A stretch of 64,000 nucleotides of DNA from Pseudomonas violetae (GCF_023072615.1 NZ_JAKNRW010000025.1:1-64000), one strand, 5' to 3'. Counted from the stretch's first letter, positions 34,043-42,419 are shown. Notes: a model not told the origin generated them from the sequence alone. Made by a program: numbers and translations.

Positions 34043-35143
34043 ATGGGATTCAATTGCGGCATCGTCGGCCTGCCTAACGTCGGCAAGTCCACCCTGTTCA
34101 ACGCCCTGACCAAATCCGGGATCGCGGCCGAGAACTTCCCCTTCTGCACCATCGAACCGAACACCGGTATCGTGCCGATGCCGGATGCGCGCCTGGAAGC
34201 CCTCGCGGCCATCGTCAATCCAAAGCGTATCCTGCCGACCACCATGGAATTCGTCGACATCGCTGGCCTGGTTGCCGGCGCGTCGAAAGGTGAAGGCCTG
34301 GGCAACAAGTTCCTCGCTAACATCCGCGAGACCGATGCAATCGCCCACGTGGTCCGCTGCTTCGAAGACGAGAACGTGATTCACGTCTCCAACAGCGTCG
34401 ACCCGAAACGCGACATCGAGATCATCGACCTGGAACTGATCTTCGCCGACCTCGACAGCTGCGAGAAGCAACTGCAGAAAGTCGCGCGCAACGCCAAGGG
34501 TGGCGACAAGGATGCCGTGGTCCAGAAGGCATTGCTTGAGCAACTGATCGCACACTTCACCCTGGGCAAGCCTGCGCGCACCCTGATGAAGACCATGGGT
34601 GCCGACGATAAAGCAGTGATCCGTGGCTTCCACCTGCTGACCACCAAGCCGGTCATGTACATCGCCAACGTCGCTGAAGACGGTTTCGAGAACAACCCGC
34701 TGCTGGACATCGTCAAGGCCATCGCCGAAGAAGAAGGCGCCATGGTGGTTCCGGTCTGCAACAAGATCGAAGCTGAAATCGCCGAGCTCGAAGACGGTGA
34801 AGAGAAAGACATGTTCCTCGAGGCCCTGGGCCTGGAAGAACCTGGCCTGAACCGCGTTATCCGCGCTGGCTACGAAATGCTGCACCTGCAGACCTACTTC
34901 ACTGCCGGTGTCGAAGAAGTCCGAGCCTGGACCGTACGCGTCGGTGCTACCGCACCACAAGCCGCTGGCGTGATCCACACCGACTTCGAAAAAGGCTTCA
35001 TCCGCGCCGAAGTAATCGCCTATGACGACTTCATCCAGTACAAGGGTGAAGCCGGTGCCAAGGAAGCTGGTAAATGGCGCCTGGAAGGCAAGGACTACAT
35101 TGTTAAAGACGGCGACGTGATGCACTTCCGTTTTAACGTGTAA
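34043..35143 (+). CDS. ychF: Redox-regulated ATPase YchF (OLA1 type)
   Basis: This 366-residue Obg-family P-loop protein has CGIVGLPNVGKSTLFNALTK, MEFVDIAGLVAGASKGEGLG, the altered base-specificity motif VCNKIEAE typical of ATP-preferring YchF, and a C-terminal TGS domain. It binds ribosomes and hydrolyses ATP. GAGGGGAAACACC precedes the ATG. A terminator follows the stop. Confidence 0.97.
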   Translation: MGFNCGIVGLPNVGKSTLFNALTKSGIAAENFPFCTIEPNTGIVPMPDARLEALAAIVNPKRILPTTMEFVDIAGLVAGASKGEGLGNKFLANIRETDAIAHVVRCFEDENVIHVSNSVDPKRDIEIIDLELIFADLDSCEKQLQKVARNAKGGDKDAVVQKALLEQLIAHFTLGKPARTLMKTMGADDKAVIRGFHLLTTKPVMYIANVAEDGFENNPLLDIVKAIAEEEGAMVVPVCNKIEAEIAELEDGEEKDMFLEALGLEEPGLNRVIRAGYEMLHLQTYFTAGVEEVRAWTVRVGATAPQAAGVIHTDFEKGFIRAEVIAYDDFIQYKGEAGAKEAGKWRLEGKDYIVKDGDVMHFRFNV

Positions 35144-35157
35144 GCGTCACGCCCTTG

Positions 35158-35187
35158 AAAAGCCGCGTTTAATACGCGGCTTTTTTA
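35158..35187 (+). terminator. Rho-independent terminator after ychF
   Basis: AAAGCCGCGT-TTAAT-ACGCGGCTTTTTT forms a stem of about ten pairs with A and T flanks, so it may also serve the convergent transporter gene. Confidence 0.92.
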
Positions 35188-35208
35188 TGCATGCCAGATT
35201 ATTAATCT

Positions 35209-36426
35209 TCAGGCCTTTTTGGTTCTCGGCAGGAAGATCGCCAACACCCCCAGCAATGGCAGGAACGAACACAGGAAATACACGTACTCAATCCCGCGGG
35301 CATCCGCCAGATACCCCAGCAACGCCGCGCCAATCCCGCCAAAACCGAACATCAAGCCAAAGAATATTCCGGCGATCATCCCGACATTGCCCGGCACCAG
35401 CTCCTGGGCGTACACCACGATGGCCGAGAATGCTGAAGCCAGGATAAACCCGATCACCACGCTCAAGACGCTGGTCCAGAACAGATCAACGTGAGGCAAG
35501 AGCAACGTGAACGGCGCAACGCCAAGGATCGAAAACCAGATGACGGCCTTGCGTCCAATCTTGTCGCCGATCGGGCCGCCAAAGAAGGTCCCGGCCGCCA
35601 CCGCACCGAGGAACAGAAACAGGTACAGCTGCGAACTGGCCACCGAGAGGTCGAACTTCTCGATCAGGTAGAAGGTGTAGTAACTGGTGAGGCTGGACAT
35701 GTAGAAGTACTTGGAGAACACCAGCAACCCGAGCACAACCAGTGCGCTGATCACCCTCCCCTTCGATAAACCATGGGTCGGCGCCTGACCTTGCTTGAGC
35801 TTGAACAGGTTCAGGTGATTGGCGTACCAGCGGCTGATCCGGTACAGCACAAACAGCGCGAACACCGCGAACAGCCCGAACCATGCGACATGACCCTGGC
35901 CGAATGGAATGATGATGGCGGCGGCCAGCAATGGACCCAATGCCGAGCCCGCATTCCCGCCGACCTGGAAAGTGGACTGCGCCAAGCCGAACCGACCGCC
36001 CGATGCCAGTCGTGCTACCCGGGAAGCCTCCGGGTGAAAGGTCGAAGAGCCGATACCGATCAGCGCGGCCGCCAGCAGGATCATGGGAAAACTGCCGACC
36101 ACTGACATCATCAGGATGCCGATCAAAGTGCACACCGTCCCGGCGGGCAGCAGCCACGGCTTGGGATGACGATCGGTGTGGTAGCCGACCCATGGCTGCA
36201 ATAGCGAAGCAGTCAGCTGAAAGGTCAGGGTAATCAGGCCGACCTGGGTAAAGGTCAGGCCGTAATTGGCCTTGAGCATCGGATAGATCGACGGCAAGAC
36301 TGACTGGATCAGGTCGTTGATCAGATGCGCCAGTGCCACGGCGCCGATGATACGCATGACCAAGGGGCTGCTTTGTGAAGTCGCTGATGCCGGCGCGGCG
36401 CCGGTCTGGGCATTGCTGATAGCCAT
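35209..36426 (-). CDS. fsr: MFS transporter of the fosmidomycin-resistance (Fsr) type
   Basis: This 405-residue protein with 12 predicted membrane segments closely follows E. coli Fsr: ALAHLINDLIQSVLPSIYPM, LTFQLTASLLQPWVGYHTDR, FHPEASRVARLASGGRFGLA and FSKYFYMSSLTSYYTFYL. Fsr exports fosmidomycin in E. coli; the natural substrate is unknown. The ATG at 36426 follows GGAAAATCTC. It is divergent from the chemoreceptor gene. Confidence 0.88.
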   Translation of the reverse strand: MAISNAQTGAAPASATSQSSPLVMRIIGAVALAHLINDLIQSVLPSIYPMLKANYGLTFTQVGLITLTFQLTASLLQPWVGYHTDRHPKPWLLPAGTVCTLIGILMMSVVGSFPMILLAAALIGIGSSTFHPEASRVARLASGGRFGLAQSTFQVGGNAGSALGPLLAAAIIIPFGQGHVAWFGLFAVFALFVLYRISRWYANHLNLFKLKQGQAPTHGLSKGRVISALVVLGLLVFSKYFYMSSLTSYYTFYLIEKFDLSVASSQLYLFLFLGAVAAGTFFGGPIGDKIGRKAVIWFSILGVAPFTLLLPHVDLFWTSVLSVVIGFILASAFSAIVVYAQELVPGNVGMIAGIFFGLMFGFGGIGAALLGYLADARGIEYVYFLCSFLPLLGVLAIFLPRTKKA

Positions 36427-36759
36427 GAGATTTTCCGGACAACGGGTGGGTGCAAACGGGCAAGTGCATCAATGTGCCATTTTTCGGTGCGCCAGCGCCA
36501 TCCCCTTAGCCTGCTAACGACATTTGCTTACGCACTATTTCAAAGTAATAGCGCATCGCCATGGTCTGAATCTTGCGTGACCACTCCCCTTGAACGCGGC
36601 CCCTTACAAAGGGGACCGAGAATGGGAAGTTTCGCTACGCAGTCGGCCTACAGAGCTGGCGAGGGTGAACTTTCGAGGCCTTTAAAAGGGGCACCAGTCG
36701 CGACCGCAAAGGTCTCGACGCACGCCGACGGTGCGTGGTGCCCAGGGGAGTCACGGGGT
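36427..36759 (+). promoter_or_regulatory. 333-bp region with a folded 5' leader ahead of the chemoreceptor gene
   Basis: No protein-like frame is seen. The last part can fold as a three-way junction. P1 is GGGCACCA (36689-36696) with TGGTGCCC (36736-36743). P2 is GTCG-c-GACC (36697-36705), loop GCAAA, then GGTC-t-CGAC (36711-36719). P3 is GCAC (36720-36723) with GTGC (36731-36734). The junction has almost no unpaired linker and ends one base before the AGGGGAG ribosome site. A further hairpin, CCCCTT-ACA-AAGGGG, lies near 36601-36616. I do not match it to a known riboswitch. Confidence 0.5.
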
Positions 36760-38817
36760 ATGCAGGCTTTTTTATCACCGGGAATCCGATTGCTGGGACG
36801 CTTTGGCTTCGCACGCAAGTTTCAATTGTTGTTTTTGCTGTTCATTGTGCCGCTGGCGGGCAGCCTGTGGATGATTGGACAGGATTACCGCAGCAAATTG
36901 AACCTGATCTCCGAAGAGCGAGCCGGGGTTCGGCAACTGCTGTCGCTGGACGCACTCGACAATCTGCTCGGAGCCCAACGTGATCGAGCCGCTCGTTGGC
37001 GTGCCACTGAAACCAATCGTCAACCCACTCCCGCTACACTTGCCGCAATCGCCACGTTTGACCAGGCTCAACCAGCCATCGCCAAGGCGGCTCTGGACTT
37101 GGGTGATACGCTTACCGCCGAAGGTGCCAGAGACGAGACACTGGCTCGCTACCAGGCCCTGCAGGCGACACTAGATGGCCTGGATTCAAAAAGCCTCGGC
37201 AGCGTCGGCTGGTGGCCCGATGGTTATGATCGCTTCACCAATGCCCTGAGCGCCCTGCAAGCCCTGCGCGAGCAGATTGCCATGGACAACCGCCTGACCC
37301 TTGCGCCCTGGCTGGAAACCTATCTGCTGACGCAGATCTCCACCCAGCATGCGCCGGACCTGATCGAACGGGTCGGGCGCCTGGCCAGCATCGGCCAGGC
37401 CTCGGTAGTGTCAGGGCAATTCACCCTGCAAAGCCGCTTGCAACTGCGGGACTTGCGCAGTCGCATCGGCGACGCCCGGGAGCAACTTGCGAAAACGGCA
37501 GGCTTGCTGGAATCGCGCCTCCCCAGCGACTTGAAAGCCTGGTCAGAACGCTACCACGACAGCCTCAAGCACTTGGACGCCGAGCTGAAAGCTCTCGATG
37601 AGGGTGTGTTCGGCGGTAGCATCAACCTCAAGCCCGAAGACTTCGAACGTGGCCTGGATGCCTTGCTGGTCGACCTCGCCTCCCTGCGCCAACAATCGCT
37701 GGGATCGCTGGATGAACGCTTGGAGAACTATCATGGCTCGGCGATGCGCCAGGTTATCGGCGTGGCGACAATTTTCGGCTGCCTGCTGCTGGCGGCGCTG
37801 TATCTGTTCACCTGCCTGCAAGCGTCCATCCGTCGCAGCGCCAGCGGCATTACGGTGCTCGCCGAAGCGCTGCGCGACGGCAATCTCAGCCTGCAAGTGC
37901 CCGTACAGGGTCGCGACGAGCTGGCGGCCATCAGCACCGCGCTCAACGTCGCGGTGGTGCAGCTGCGTAACAGCTTGCTGGGCGTGGATCATGAGACCCT
38001 GCAGCTGAGCAACGCCGTGCGCGCGCTCAACCAGCACTCCAGCGGCGCATTGGGTGAAGTCGAGGCGCAACAACTGCAGATCAGCCAGATCGCCGCTGCG
38101 GCGACCCAACTGGCCGCCACTTCCCAAGGCGTGGCCCAGAGCTGCGAGCAGGCCTCGGGCAGCGCTCAACACACACGGCGCATTGCTGCCGACAGCAGTC
38201 GGGACAGCCAGCGCACCACGGCGAGTATCCAGCAGCTCAACCAGCGCCTTAACGAGACGGCTGCGGCACTCGGCCGGGTCAGCGCACAAGGACAGCAGAT
38301 TCAGTTGGTAGTGGACACCATTCGCGCAGTGGCCGAGCAGACTAACCTCCTGGCCCTTAACGCCGCGATCGAAGCCGCACGCGCTGGCGATCAGGGCCGT
38401 GGCTTTGCCGTGGTCGCCGACGAAGTGCGCAGCCTGTCGAAACGCACGCAGTCCTCGACCGCGCAGATCGCCCATACCGTCGATAGCCTGCGGCAAACGG
38501 TGGATGAAGCAGTGAGCCTGATGGAGGCGGCCTGCAGCCAGGCGCAGACCGATGCGCAGTCGGTCACTGGGTTGGGCGAGCGACTTGGGGAAATTGCCAG
38601 CGCGGTGCAAAGCGTCACCGACACCCTGGCGCACATTGCGACGGCGGTAGAGGAGCAGGCCAGTACTGCCGATGAGGTCAGCGGCAATATCCAGCAGGTT
38701 GATCAGGCGGCAGTCCGGCTGCTCGAAGGCGCCAGGGCCGTGAACCTCGCGGCGGACACCTTGAGCCAGGGCAGCAAGGCATTGAGCGCCAATACCGGGA
38801 GATTTCAGCTCGGCTGA
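36760..38817 (+). CDS. Methyl-accepting chemotaxis protein
   Basis: This 685-residue receptor has a membrane segment near 22-42 (LLFLLFIVPLAGSLWMIG), a large periplasmic helical domain, a second segment near 330-352 (IFGCLLLAALYLFTCL) and a HAMP region. The signalling hairpin includes EQTNLLALNAAIEAARAGDQ and GRGFAVVADEVRSLSKRTQS. The ligand is unknown. I start at the ATG at 36760, after AGGGGAG. The open frame continues to 36472, but that part lacks protein character and overlaps the folded leader. Confidence 0.88.
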   Translation: MQAFLSPGIRLLGRFGFARKFQLLFLLFIVPLAGSLWMIGQDYRSKLNLISEERAGVRQLLSLDALDNLLGAQRDRAARWRATETNRQPTPATLAAIATFDQAQPAIAKAALDLGDTLTAEGARDETLARYQALQATLDGLDSKSLGSVGWWPDGYDRFTNALSALQALREQIAMDNRLTLAPWLETYLLTQISTQHAPDLIERVGRLASIGQASVVSGQFTLQSRLQLRDLRSRIGDAREQLAKTAGLLESRLPSDLKAWSERYHDSLKHLDAELKALDEGVFGGSINLKPEDFERGLDALLVDLASLRQQSLGSLDERLENYHGSAMRQVIGVATIFGCLLLAALYLFTCLQASIRRSASGITVLAEALRDGNLSLQVPVQGRDELAAISTALNVAVVQLRNSLLGVDHETLQLSNAVRALNQHSSGALGEVEAQQLQISQIAAAATQLAATSQGVAQSCEQASGSAQHTRRIAADSSRDSQRTTASIQQLNQRLNETAAALGRVSAQGQQIQLVVDTIRAVAEQTNLLALNAAIEAARAGDQGRGFAVVADEVRSLSKRTQSSTAQIAHTVDSLRQTVDEAVSLMEAACSQAQTDAQSVTGLGERLGEIASAVQSVTDTLAHIATAVEEQASTADEVSGNIQQVDQAAVRLLEGARAVNLAADTLSQGSKALSANTGRFQLG

Positions 38818-38893
38818 CACCCTCCCCCGCTGCGTTTTATTGCCCAGGATGGATAAGCGGTTGAAAGCGTAGAGAAATATTTTGAATTTACGC

Positions 38894-38922
38894 TTGACGC
38901 ATCCCCGTTACCGGTGAATAAT
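38894..38922 (+). promoter_or_regulatory. Sigma70-like promoter of tRNA-Met
   Basis: TTGACG (38894-38899) and AATAAT (38917-38922) are 17 bases apart, and a G+C-rich discriminator (GCGCGCC) follows, typical of stable-RNA promoters. The tRNA starts 11 bp downstream. Confidence 0.65.
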
Positions 38923-38933
38923 GCGCGCCACTT

Positions 38934-39010
38934 GGCTACATAGCTCAGTTGGTTAGAGCATAGCATTCATAATGCTGGGGTCCGGGGTTCAAGTCCCTGT
39001 GTAGCCACCA
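38934..39010 (+). tRNA. tRNA-Met, elongator (anticodon CAT)
   Basis: The acceptor GGCTACA pairs with TGTAGCC, followed by A and encoded CCA. The anticodon is CAT at 38968-38970, in the loop TTCATAA. The G1-C72 pair indicates the elongator rather than the initiator tRNA. Its 3' end is the attachment site of the downstream integrated element and remains intact. Confidence 0.97.
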
Positions 39011-39015
39011 AGTAC
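38997..39015 (+). repeat. Left attachment site (attL), 19-bp direct repeat
   Basis: CTGTGTAGCCACCAAGTAC covers the last 14 bases of tRNA-Met (including CCA) plus five bases. The identical sequence occurs at 57059-57077. The eight bases upstream (GTTCAAGT against GTTCAAAT) are also nearly conserved, extending the imperfect repeat into the T-arm. Confidence 0.92.
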
Positions 39016-39056
39016 CGATCCATAGATGTCTACAGCAGTCTATGAATCACCTCAAG

Positions 39057-39080
39057 AAGCCCGCCTAGTGCGGGTTTTCT
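39057..39080 (+). terminator. Terminator at the left end of the element
   Basis: AAGCCCGC-CTAGT-GCGGGTTTTCTT is a short G+C-rich hairpin with a T-rich tail 46 bp beyond the tRNA CCA. It lies inside the element and can end the tRNA transcript. Confidence 0.75.
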
Positions 39081-39176
39081 TGTTTCTGGCTGTTCACCTC
39101 TATCTACCCCTATCCTTTCCCACCGTGTATGCCCACGTGTATGCTTCATAAATAATTGAACTGAAGGCATACAAGG

Positions 39177-40418
39177 ATGAAACGCACCGATATCAAGCGG
39201 CGCCCTCTCGCTGACACTACACTTTCCAGCCTGGAGCCTGAGGCCGGGGCATACCGCGAACTAGACAGCCCAGGGCTGTATTTCAGGGTCAAGCCGAACG
39301 GCCAAAAGTCTTGGGAGTTACGTTACAAGAAGCCAGACGGCAAATGGTCGTGGCTTGGTCTTGGCGGCTACCCGGAAGTGGGCGGTGCTTTCGCTCGGCA
39401 GAAAGCGGCTGATCTACGCGCAGACGCATCGGAAGGTAAGAACCCGATCACATCCAAGAAAGCTCGCCAAGCCGCCAAGATCGATGCAGCCAACGACACC
39501 TTTGAAGCATTAGCAAGGGAGTGGCACATGTCTCGCCTGAGCGGCTGGGATGCTGGTACGGCCAAAAGGATACTTGGCGCACTCGAACGCCATGTATTTC
39601 CCTCGCTCGGTAAACGCCCCTACACCTCTATCATGTCGATGGAGTGGATGGAGCTATTGAGAGGGCTAGAGCGTCAGGGGATTCTGGAACAGATGAGCCG
39701 TGTGAGGGCCTACTGCAAAGATATCTATGACCTGGCTCGCGTGACGGGCAGAGCCGTCAACAACCCTTTGGAGGGTGTGCATAAATTTCTGTCCTCGGGA
39801 AAGGCAGAGAACTACGCCCACGTCTCCCCCGATGAGCTTCCAGGGTTACTCCGAGCGATACGCTCCTACCCCCACGCCAAAGATGTTCAGCTTGGCCTAA
39901 GGCTGTTGACCCTGATGGCTGTACGCCCCAGTGAACTCCGAGAGGCACAATGGGTAGAGTTCGATTTTGACAAGAAGCTGTGGACCGTACCAGTCGAGCG
40001 CAAGGGTCGTAAGAAAGGTCGTGAGCACCTGGTACCACTATGCACTCAAGCAATCGAAGCACTATTGGAACTTCGGCAATTCACCGGCACTTACCCACTC
40101 CTATTTCCCGGTAGAAGCGATCGCACTAAACCTCGCAGCGATACCGTATTCCTAATGGCTCTCAGACGCCTTGGTTATGAGGGGCGCCAGACAGGCCATG
40201 GCTTCCGCCACATCGCCAGCACGATCCTCAACGAGCGCGGATATCCAGCTGACCATATCGAGGCCCAACTCAGCCACAAGGCGCAAGGTGTTCGAGGGAT
40301 TTACAACAAGGCTCAGTACCTTGAGCAACGCACACAGATGATGCAGTGGTATGCCGATCATCTTGATTCCCTAGAGGCCGGAAATGTAGTGCAAGGTCAA
40401 TTTGGGAAAGCAGTGTGA
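39177..40418 (+). CDS. int: Tyrosine-type site-specific integrase (P4-like, DUF4102 N-terminus)
   Basis: This 413-residue integrase has the DUF4102 arm-binding domain (LDSPGLYFRVKPNGQKSWEL, LGLGGYPEVGGAFARQKAAD) and a catalytic domain. The residues are Arg near 249 (LMAVRPSELREAQW), H-x-x-R near 341 (GHGFRHIASTIL), a further His (LSHK) and the nucleophile Tyr near 375 (GVRGIYNKAQY). It recombines at the tRNA-Met 3' end. AAGG precedes the ATG. The element has no obvious separate excisionase other than the AlpA-like protein. Confidence 0.95.
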   Translation: MKRTDIKRRPLADTTLSSLEPEAGAYRELDSPGLYFRVKPNGQKSWELRYKKPDGKWSWLGLGGYPEVGGAFARQKAADLRADASEGKNPITSKKARQAAKIDAANDTFEALAREWHMSRLSGWDAGTAKRILGALERHVFPSLGKRPYTSIMSMEWMELLRGLERQGILEQMSRVRAYCKDIYDLARVTGRAVNNPLEGVHKFLSSGKAENYAHVSPDELPGLLRAIRSYPHAKDVQLGLRLLTLMAVRPSELREAQWVEFDFDKKLWTVPVERKGRKKGREHLVPLCTQAIEALLELRQFTGTYPLLFPGRSDRTKPRSDTVFLMALRRLGYEGRQTGHGFRHIASTILNERGYPADHIEAQLSHKAQGVRGIYNKAQYLEQRTQMMQWYADHLDSLEAGNVVQGQFGKAV

Positions 40419-40974
40419 GAGCACTTACCCTGCCCCCCTCTGAATCCGGTGTAACGCGTGTTACTCGTGTAACGCCACTCGCCAAGTGCCCGGATTCATT
40501 GGCTTTCACGCCCGTTACACAGTTGAGCGACATAGCGTACATCCGATGTAACGCTGCCCCTACGTGTAACGCAAAAGTCAGCGCTCAGGTGCTGGGGGCA
40601 GGCGTTTTTCGCCCGAGCCTACCAAGCGACCTTCGCTGGCTCCACCCTTCAAGCGCAGGGCGTGGGACTTTCGGTTACACAGCGCCTGAGACACTTGGCA
40701 ATGACTGATCGCTAAACCGTATTGCATTCGGCGCTAAGCAGCGGCCTGCTCAAATCTCTCTCAGCGCAACCGCTCTATGATCTCTGCCGTGGACAGGTCG
40801 CTGACGCCTGCAACCTGATAGCCCAGTGCTAGCTGCGCAATTACTAAACCGCCGCGTTCACCCTGCGTTGCCCCCATATTGACCACACATTGACCGATCT
40901 AGGGAAAAAGTAGTTTTCTTCATCTAGATAAATGTATAGATAGATACCCCTGTATCCATAACCAGGGGTTATCC
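40419..40974. other. 556-bp gene-free region with GTGTAACG repeats (left array)
   Basis: GTGTAAC or its inverse GTTACAC/GTGTTAC appears at 40449, 40458 (inverted), 40467, 40514 (inverted), 40547 (TGTAACG), 40564 and 40674 (inverted). GTAAC-GCGT-GTTAC makes a small palindrome at the first pair. The same hexamer core recurs at 55914-56036 at the other end of the element. No protein-like frame is seen. Near 40940-40970 a short hairpin (CCCCTG...CAGGGG) and AGGGG lead into the AlpA-like gene. Confidence 0.7.
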
Positions 40975-41292
40975 ATGATTGATCATAACTGCAAATCCGC
41001 AAATCCCACCGAAATCCGCTTTTACGAAACAAGCGATCTGAACGCCAAGCGGACCAGTCATTTTGCCGCAGATCCTTCAGCAATTCTGATCCGAATGCCG
41101 GAAGTAATGGCCATAGTTGGGCTAGCGCGCCCAACGATTTACAAACTAATGCAGCAAGCGGATAGCGGCTTCCCACTTCCAGTAAAACTTAGCGCTAGTA
41201 ACGCCCGTAGCGCTCCCGTCGCATGGGTACTTGCTGAAGTTTTAGATTGGACGCGTGCGCGCATTGCGGATCGCGACAGGGTGGCGGCATGA
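40975..41292 (+). CDS. AlpA-family helix-turn-helix regulator
   Basis: This 105-residue protein contains IRMPEVMAIVGLARPTIYKL, FPLPVKLSASNARSAPVAWV and a LAEVLDWTRARIADRD tail, the pattern of AlpA-type regulators in P4-like elements, where they activate integrase or excision genes. The N-terminal 35 residues are an extra polar tail. AGGGG lies about five bases before the ATG. The following gene starts within its stop (ATGA). Confidence 0.85.
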   Translation: MIDHNCKSANPTEIRFYETSDLNAKRTSHFAADPSAILIRMPEVMAIVGLARPTIYKLMQQADSGFPLPVKLSASNARSAPVAWVLAEVLDWTRARIADRDRVAA

Positions 41293-41594
41293 AAAATCGA
41301 GCCGCTAACAACGCCATCTTGCAGCCCTTTTCTGTTCTCAGAACAGTCGGATTCTCATCACGCGGCATGCAGCGTTTTGAACGTTACCGCACAGAGCAAA
41401 AACGCCTGAACCGGGACGTGATGGTGATGCGATGGAGAGATGGCATCTGGTGCGCATTGTCAGTTCCCTGCCAAGCCCCTCAAGCAATCATCGTCGACGA
41501 AGGCCAACAAATCGATGCCTACGAGGATGCACGCGCCTGCCTAGATGGCGACCTCTTGCCCTTTGTTTCCCTGCGCTGGGAAGTCAATGCCTGA
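41289..41594 (+). CDS. Hypothetical element protein
   Basis: This 101-residue basic protein begins MKNRAANNAILQPFSVLRTV and contains RGMQRFERYRTEQKRLNRDV and MRWRDGIWCALSVPCQAPQ. It has no signal peptide or membrane segment. The ATG overlaps the AlpA-like stop (ATGA), so translation is coupled and an accessory role in the same early operon is likely. I do not recognise a family. A strong hairpin follows. Confidence 0.7.
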   Translation: MKNRAANNAILQPFSVLRTVGFSSRGMQRFERYRTEQKRLNRDVMVMRWRDGIWCALSVPCQAPQAIIVDEGQQIDAYEDARACLDGDLLPFVSLRWEVNA

Positions 41595-41598
41595 AACG

Positions 41599-41630
41599 AA
41601 AACGCCTCCGGGGGCGATCCGGAGGCGTTG
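41599..41630 (+). terminator. Hairpin after the AlpA two-gene unit
   Basis: AACGCCTCCGG-GGGCGAT-CCGGAGGCGTT is a perfect 11-pair stem. The T tract is weak (TGAGGTAAAT), so it may act as an attenuator or RNA stabiliser rather than a full terminator. Confidence 0.6.
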
Positions 41631-41837
41631 AGGTAAATCTACATGCCCGAACAATTTATGCCACACCCGAAAAATCCGCAAGACACCCCCATGGTTGCAC
41701 TTTCGAAAAACGGACGTTACTCTCTGGCCGTCGCTGCAAAATCAGCGACCGGGTTTGACGGCCCGAGTACATACAGGCGCACAGGCGCCCCCATACCGAT
41801 TGCAGGCGCTTTTTTTGTGCCCGCATTCTCGTTTCAT

Positions 41838-41915
41838 GGTGGCTGTGCGTGGGAGACCTTCGGGTCTGCCGGGGTCCTGTATGCCCGGTCCGTCAACCTG
41901 CGCACAGCTGCCACC
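41838..41915 (+). ncRNA. Structured RNA candidate with a C(UUCG)G tetraloop hairpin, in an Ash-like region
   Basis: GGTGGCTGTGCG (41838-41849) pairs with CGCACAG-ct-GCCACC-type sequence at 41901-41915, closing two inner hairpins. One is AGACC-TTCG-GGTCT (41854-41867), a classic ultra-stable loop. The other is CCGGG (41869-41873) with CCCGG (41884-41888). The same stretch translated in one frame (RPSGLPGSCMPGPSTCAQLP) resembles the signature of phage Ash/Icd-like proteins, so RNA and protein constraint cannot be separated here. It lies 55 bp before the 53-residue gene. Confidence 0.5.
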
Positions 41916-41970
41916 CTAATTCGTTTGACGGCGAACCGTGGCAGCTCCTCACATACAGGAGTTCCGCCAG

Positions 41971-42132
41971 ATGAAGCACGCCCTCAATCCGTCCAAATTT
42001 CGCGCCGCTGCACACCGTGCAATGGCTCTCGCCGCTCTACACGCCAACTCCAGCCTCGCTACTCGTCTTGCCCGTTACAACGCCCATATGGTCAAAGCTC
42101 GCGCTCTCGAAGCCGCAGGCGGTGCCCAATGA
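41971..42132 (+). CDS. Hypothetical 53-residue basic protein
   Basis: The gene starts at an ATG with AGGAGTTCCGCCAG upstream. The product, beginning MKHALNPSKFRAAAHRAMAL, is alanine- and arginine-rich and predicted helical (AALHANSSLATRLARYNAHM). Its stop overlaps the start of the next gene (ATGA), which strongly supports translation. A different frame is open over the same stretch, but its sequence is Arg/Ser/Pro-rich and not protein-like. No function is known. Confidence 0.65.
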   Translation: MKHALNPSKFRAAAHRAMALAALHANSSLATRLARYNAHMVKARALEAAGGAQ

Positions 42133-42419
42133 ATTCCTCCCTCAGCTTCGCCTTGCCCGAAGACCTGCTCTGCGTCAGCAATGACATCGAGAAGGGTGTC
42201 CCGGTTGATGCAATCACCTGTGCTATCAACCGCGCAGAGTCCGTGCTGATGTTGCTTGAGGACCATTTCGAAAGCGAAAGCGACAGACCACGCCTAGCCA
42301 ATCACGTCCTGGCCGCTGTTATTTGGGATGTCCGGGGCACCCTGGGACTGATCAAAACCCTAACCCTGCACGGTGACACCACGTCTGTTCCGATGGATCA
42401 GAATGGCGGTGCCGTATGA
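42129..42419 (+). CDS. Hypothetical 96-residue element protein
   Basis: The product begins MNSSLSFALPEDLLCVSNDI and includes AITCAINRAESVLMLLEDHF and LANHVLAAVIWDVRGTLGLI, a small helical domain resembling in layout the DUF3077 protein encoded next. ATGA overlaps tie it to the genes on both sides. The frame stays open back to 41643, but the coupling and the protein character begin at 42129. No known activity. Confidence 0.7.
   Translation: MNSSLSFALPEDLLCVSNDIEKGVPVDAITCAINRAESVLMLLEDHFESESDRPRLANHVLAAVIWDVRGTLGLIKTLTLHGDTTSVPMDQNGGAV

Noticed and set aside
33797..35125. Minus-strand open frame opposite pth and ychF
   Set aside because: Both plus-strand genes are complete and highly conserved; the antisense frame has no recognisable domain or ribosome site.
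36472..36759. N-terminal extension of the chemoreceptor by 96 codons
   Set aside because: The sequence is not protein-like, would put the first membrane segment far inside, and covers the folded RNA leader; AGGGGAG supports 36760.
36585..36760. Known riboswitch (c-di-GMP-I, cobalamin, FMN) upstream of the chemoreceptor
   Set aside because: Single short matches such as GCAAAG or GGGAAG occur, but the conserved cores of these classes are not present together.
37543..38820. Minus-strand open frame opposite the chemoreceptor
   Set aside because: It is the shadow of an MCP; repetitive low-complexity composition only.
40440..40680. CRISPR array from the repeated GTGTAAC units
   Set aside because: Units are only 7-8 bp, vary in orientation and spacing, and no cas genes are nearby.
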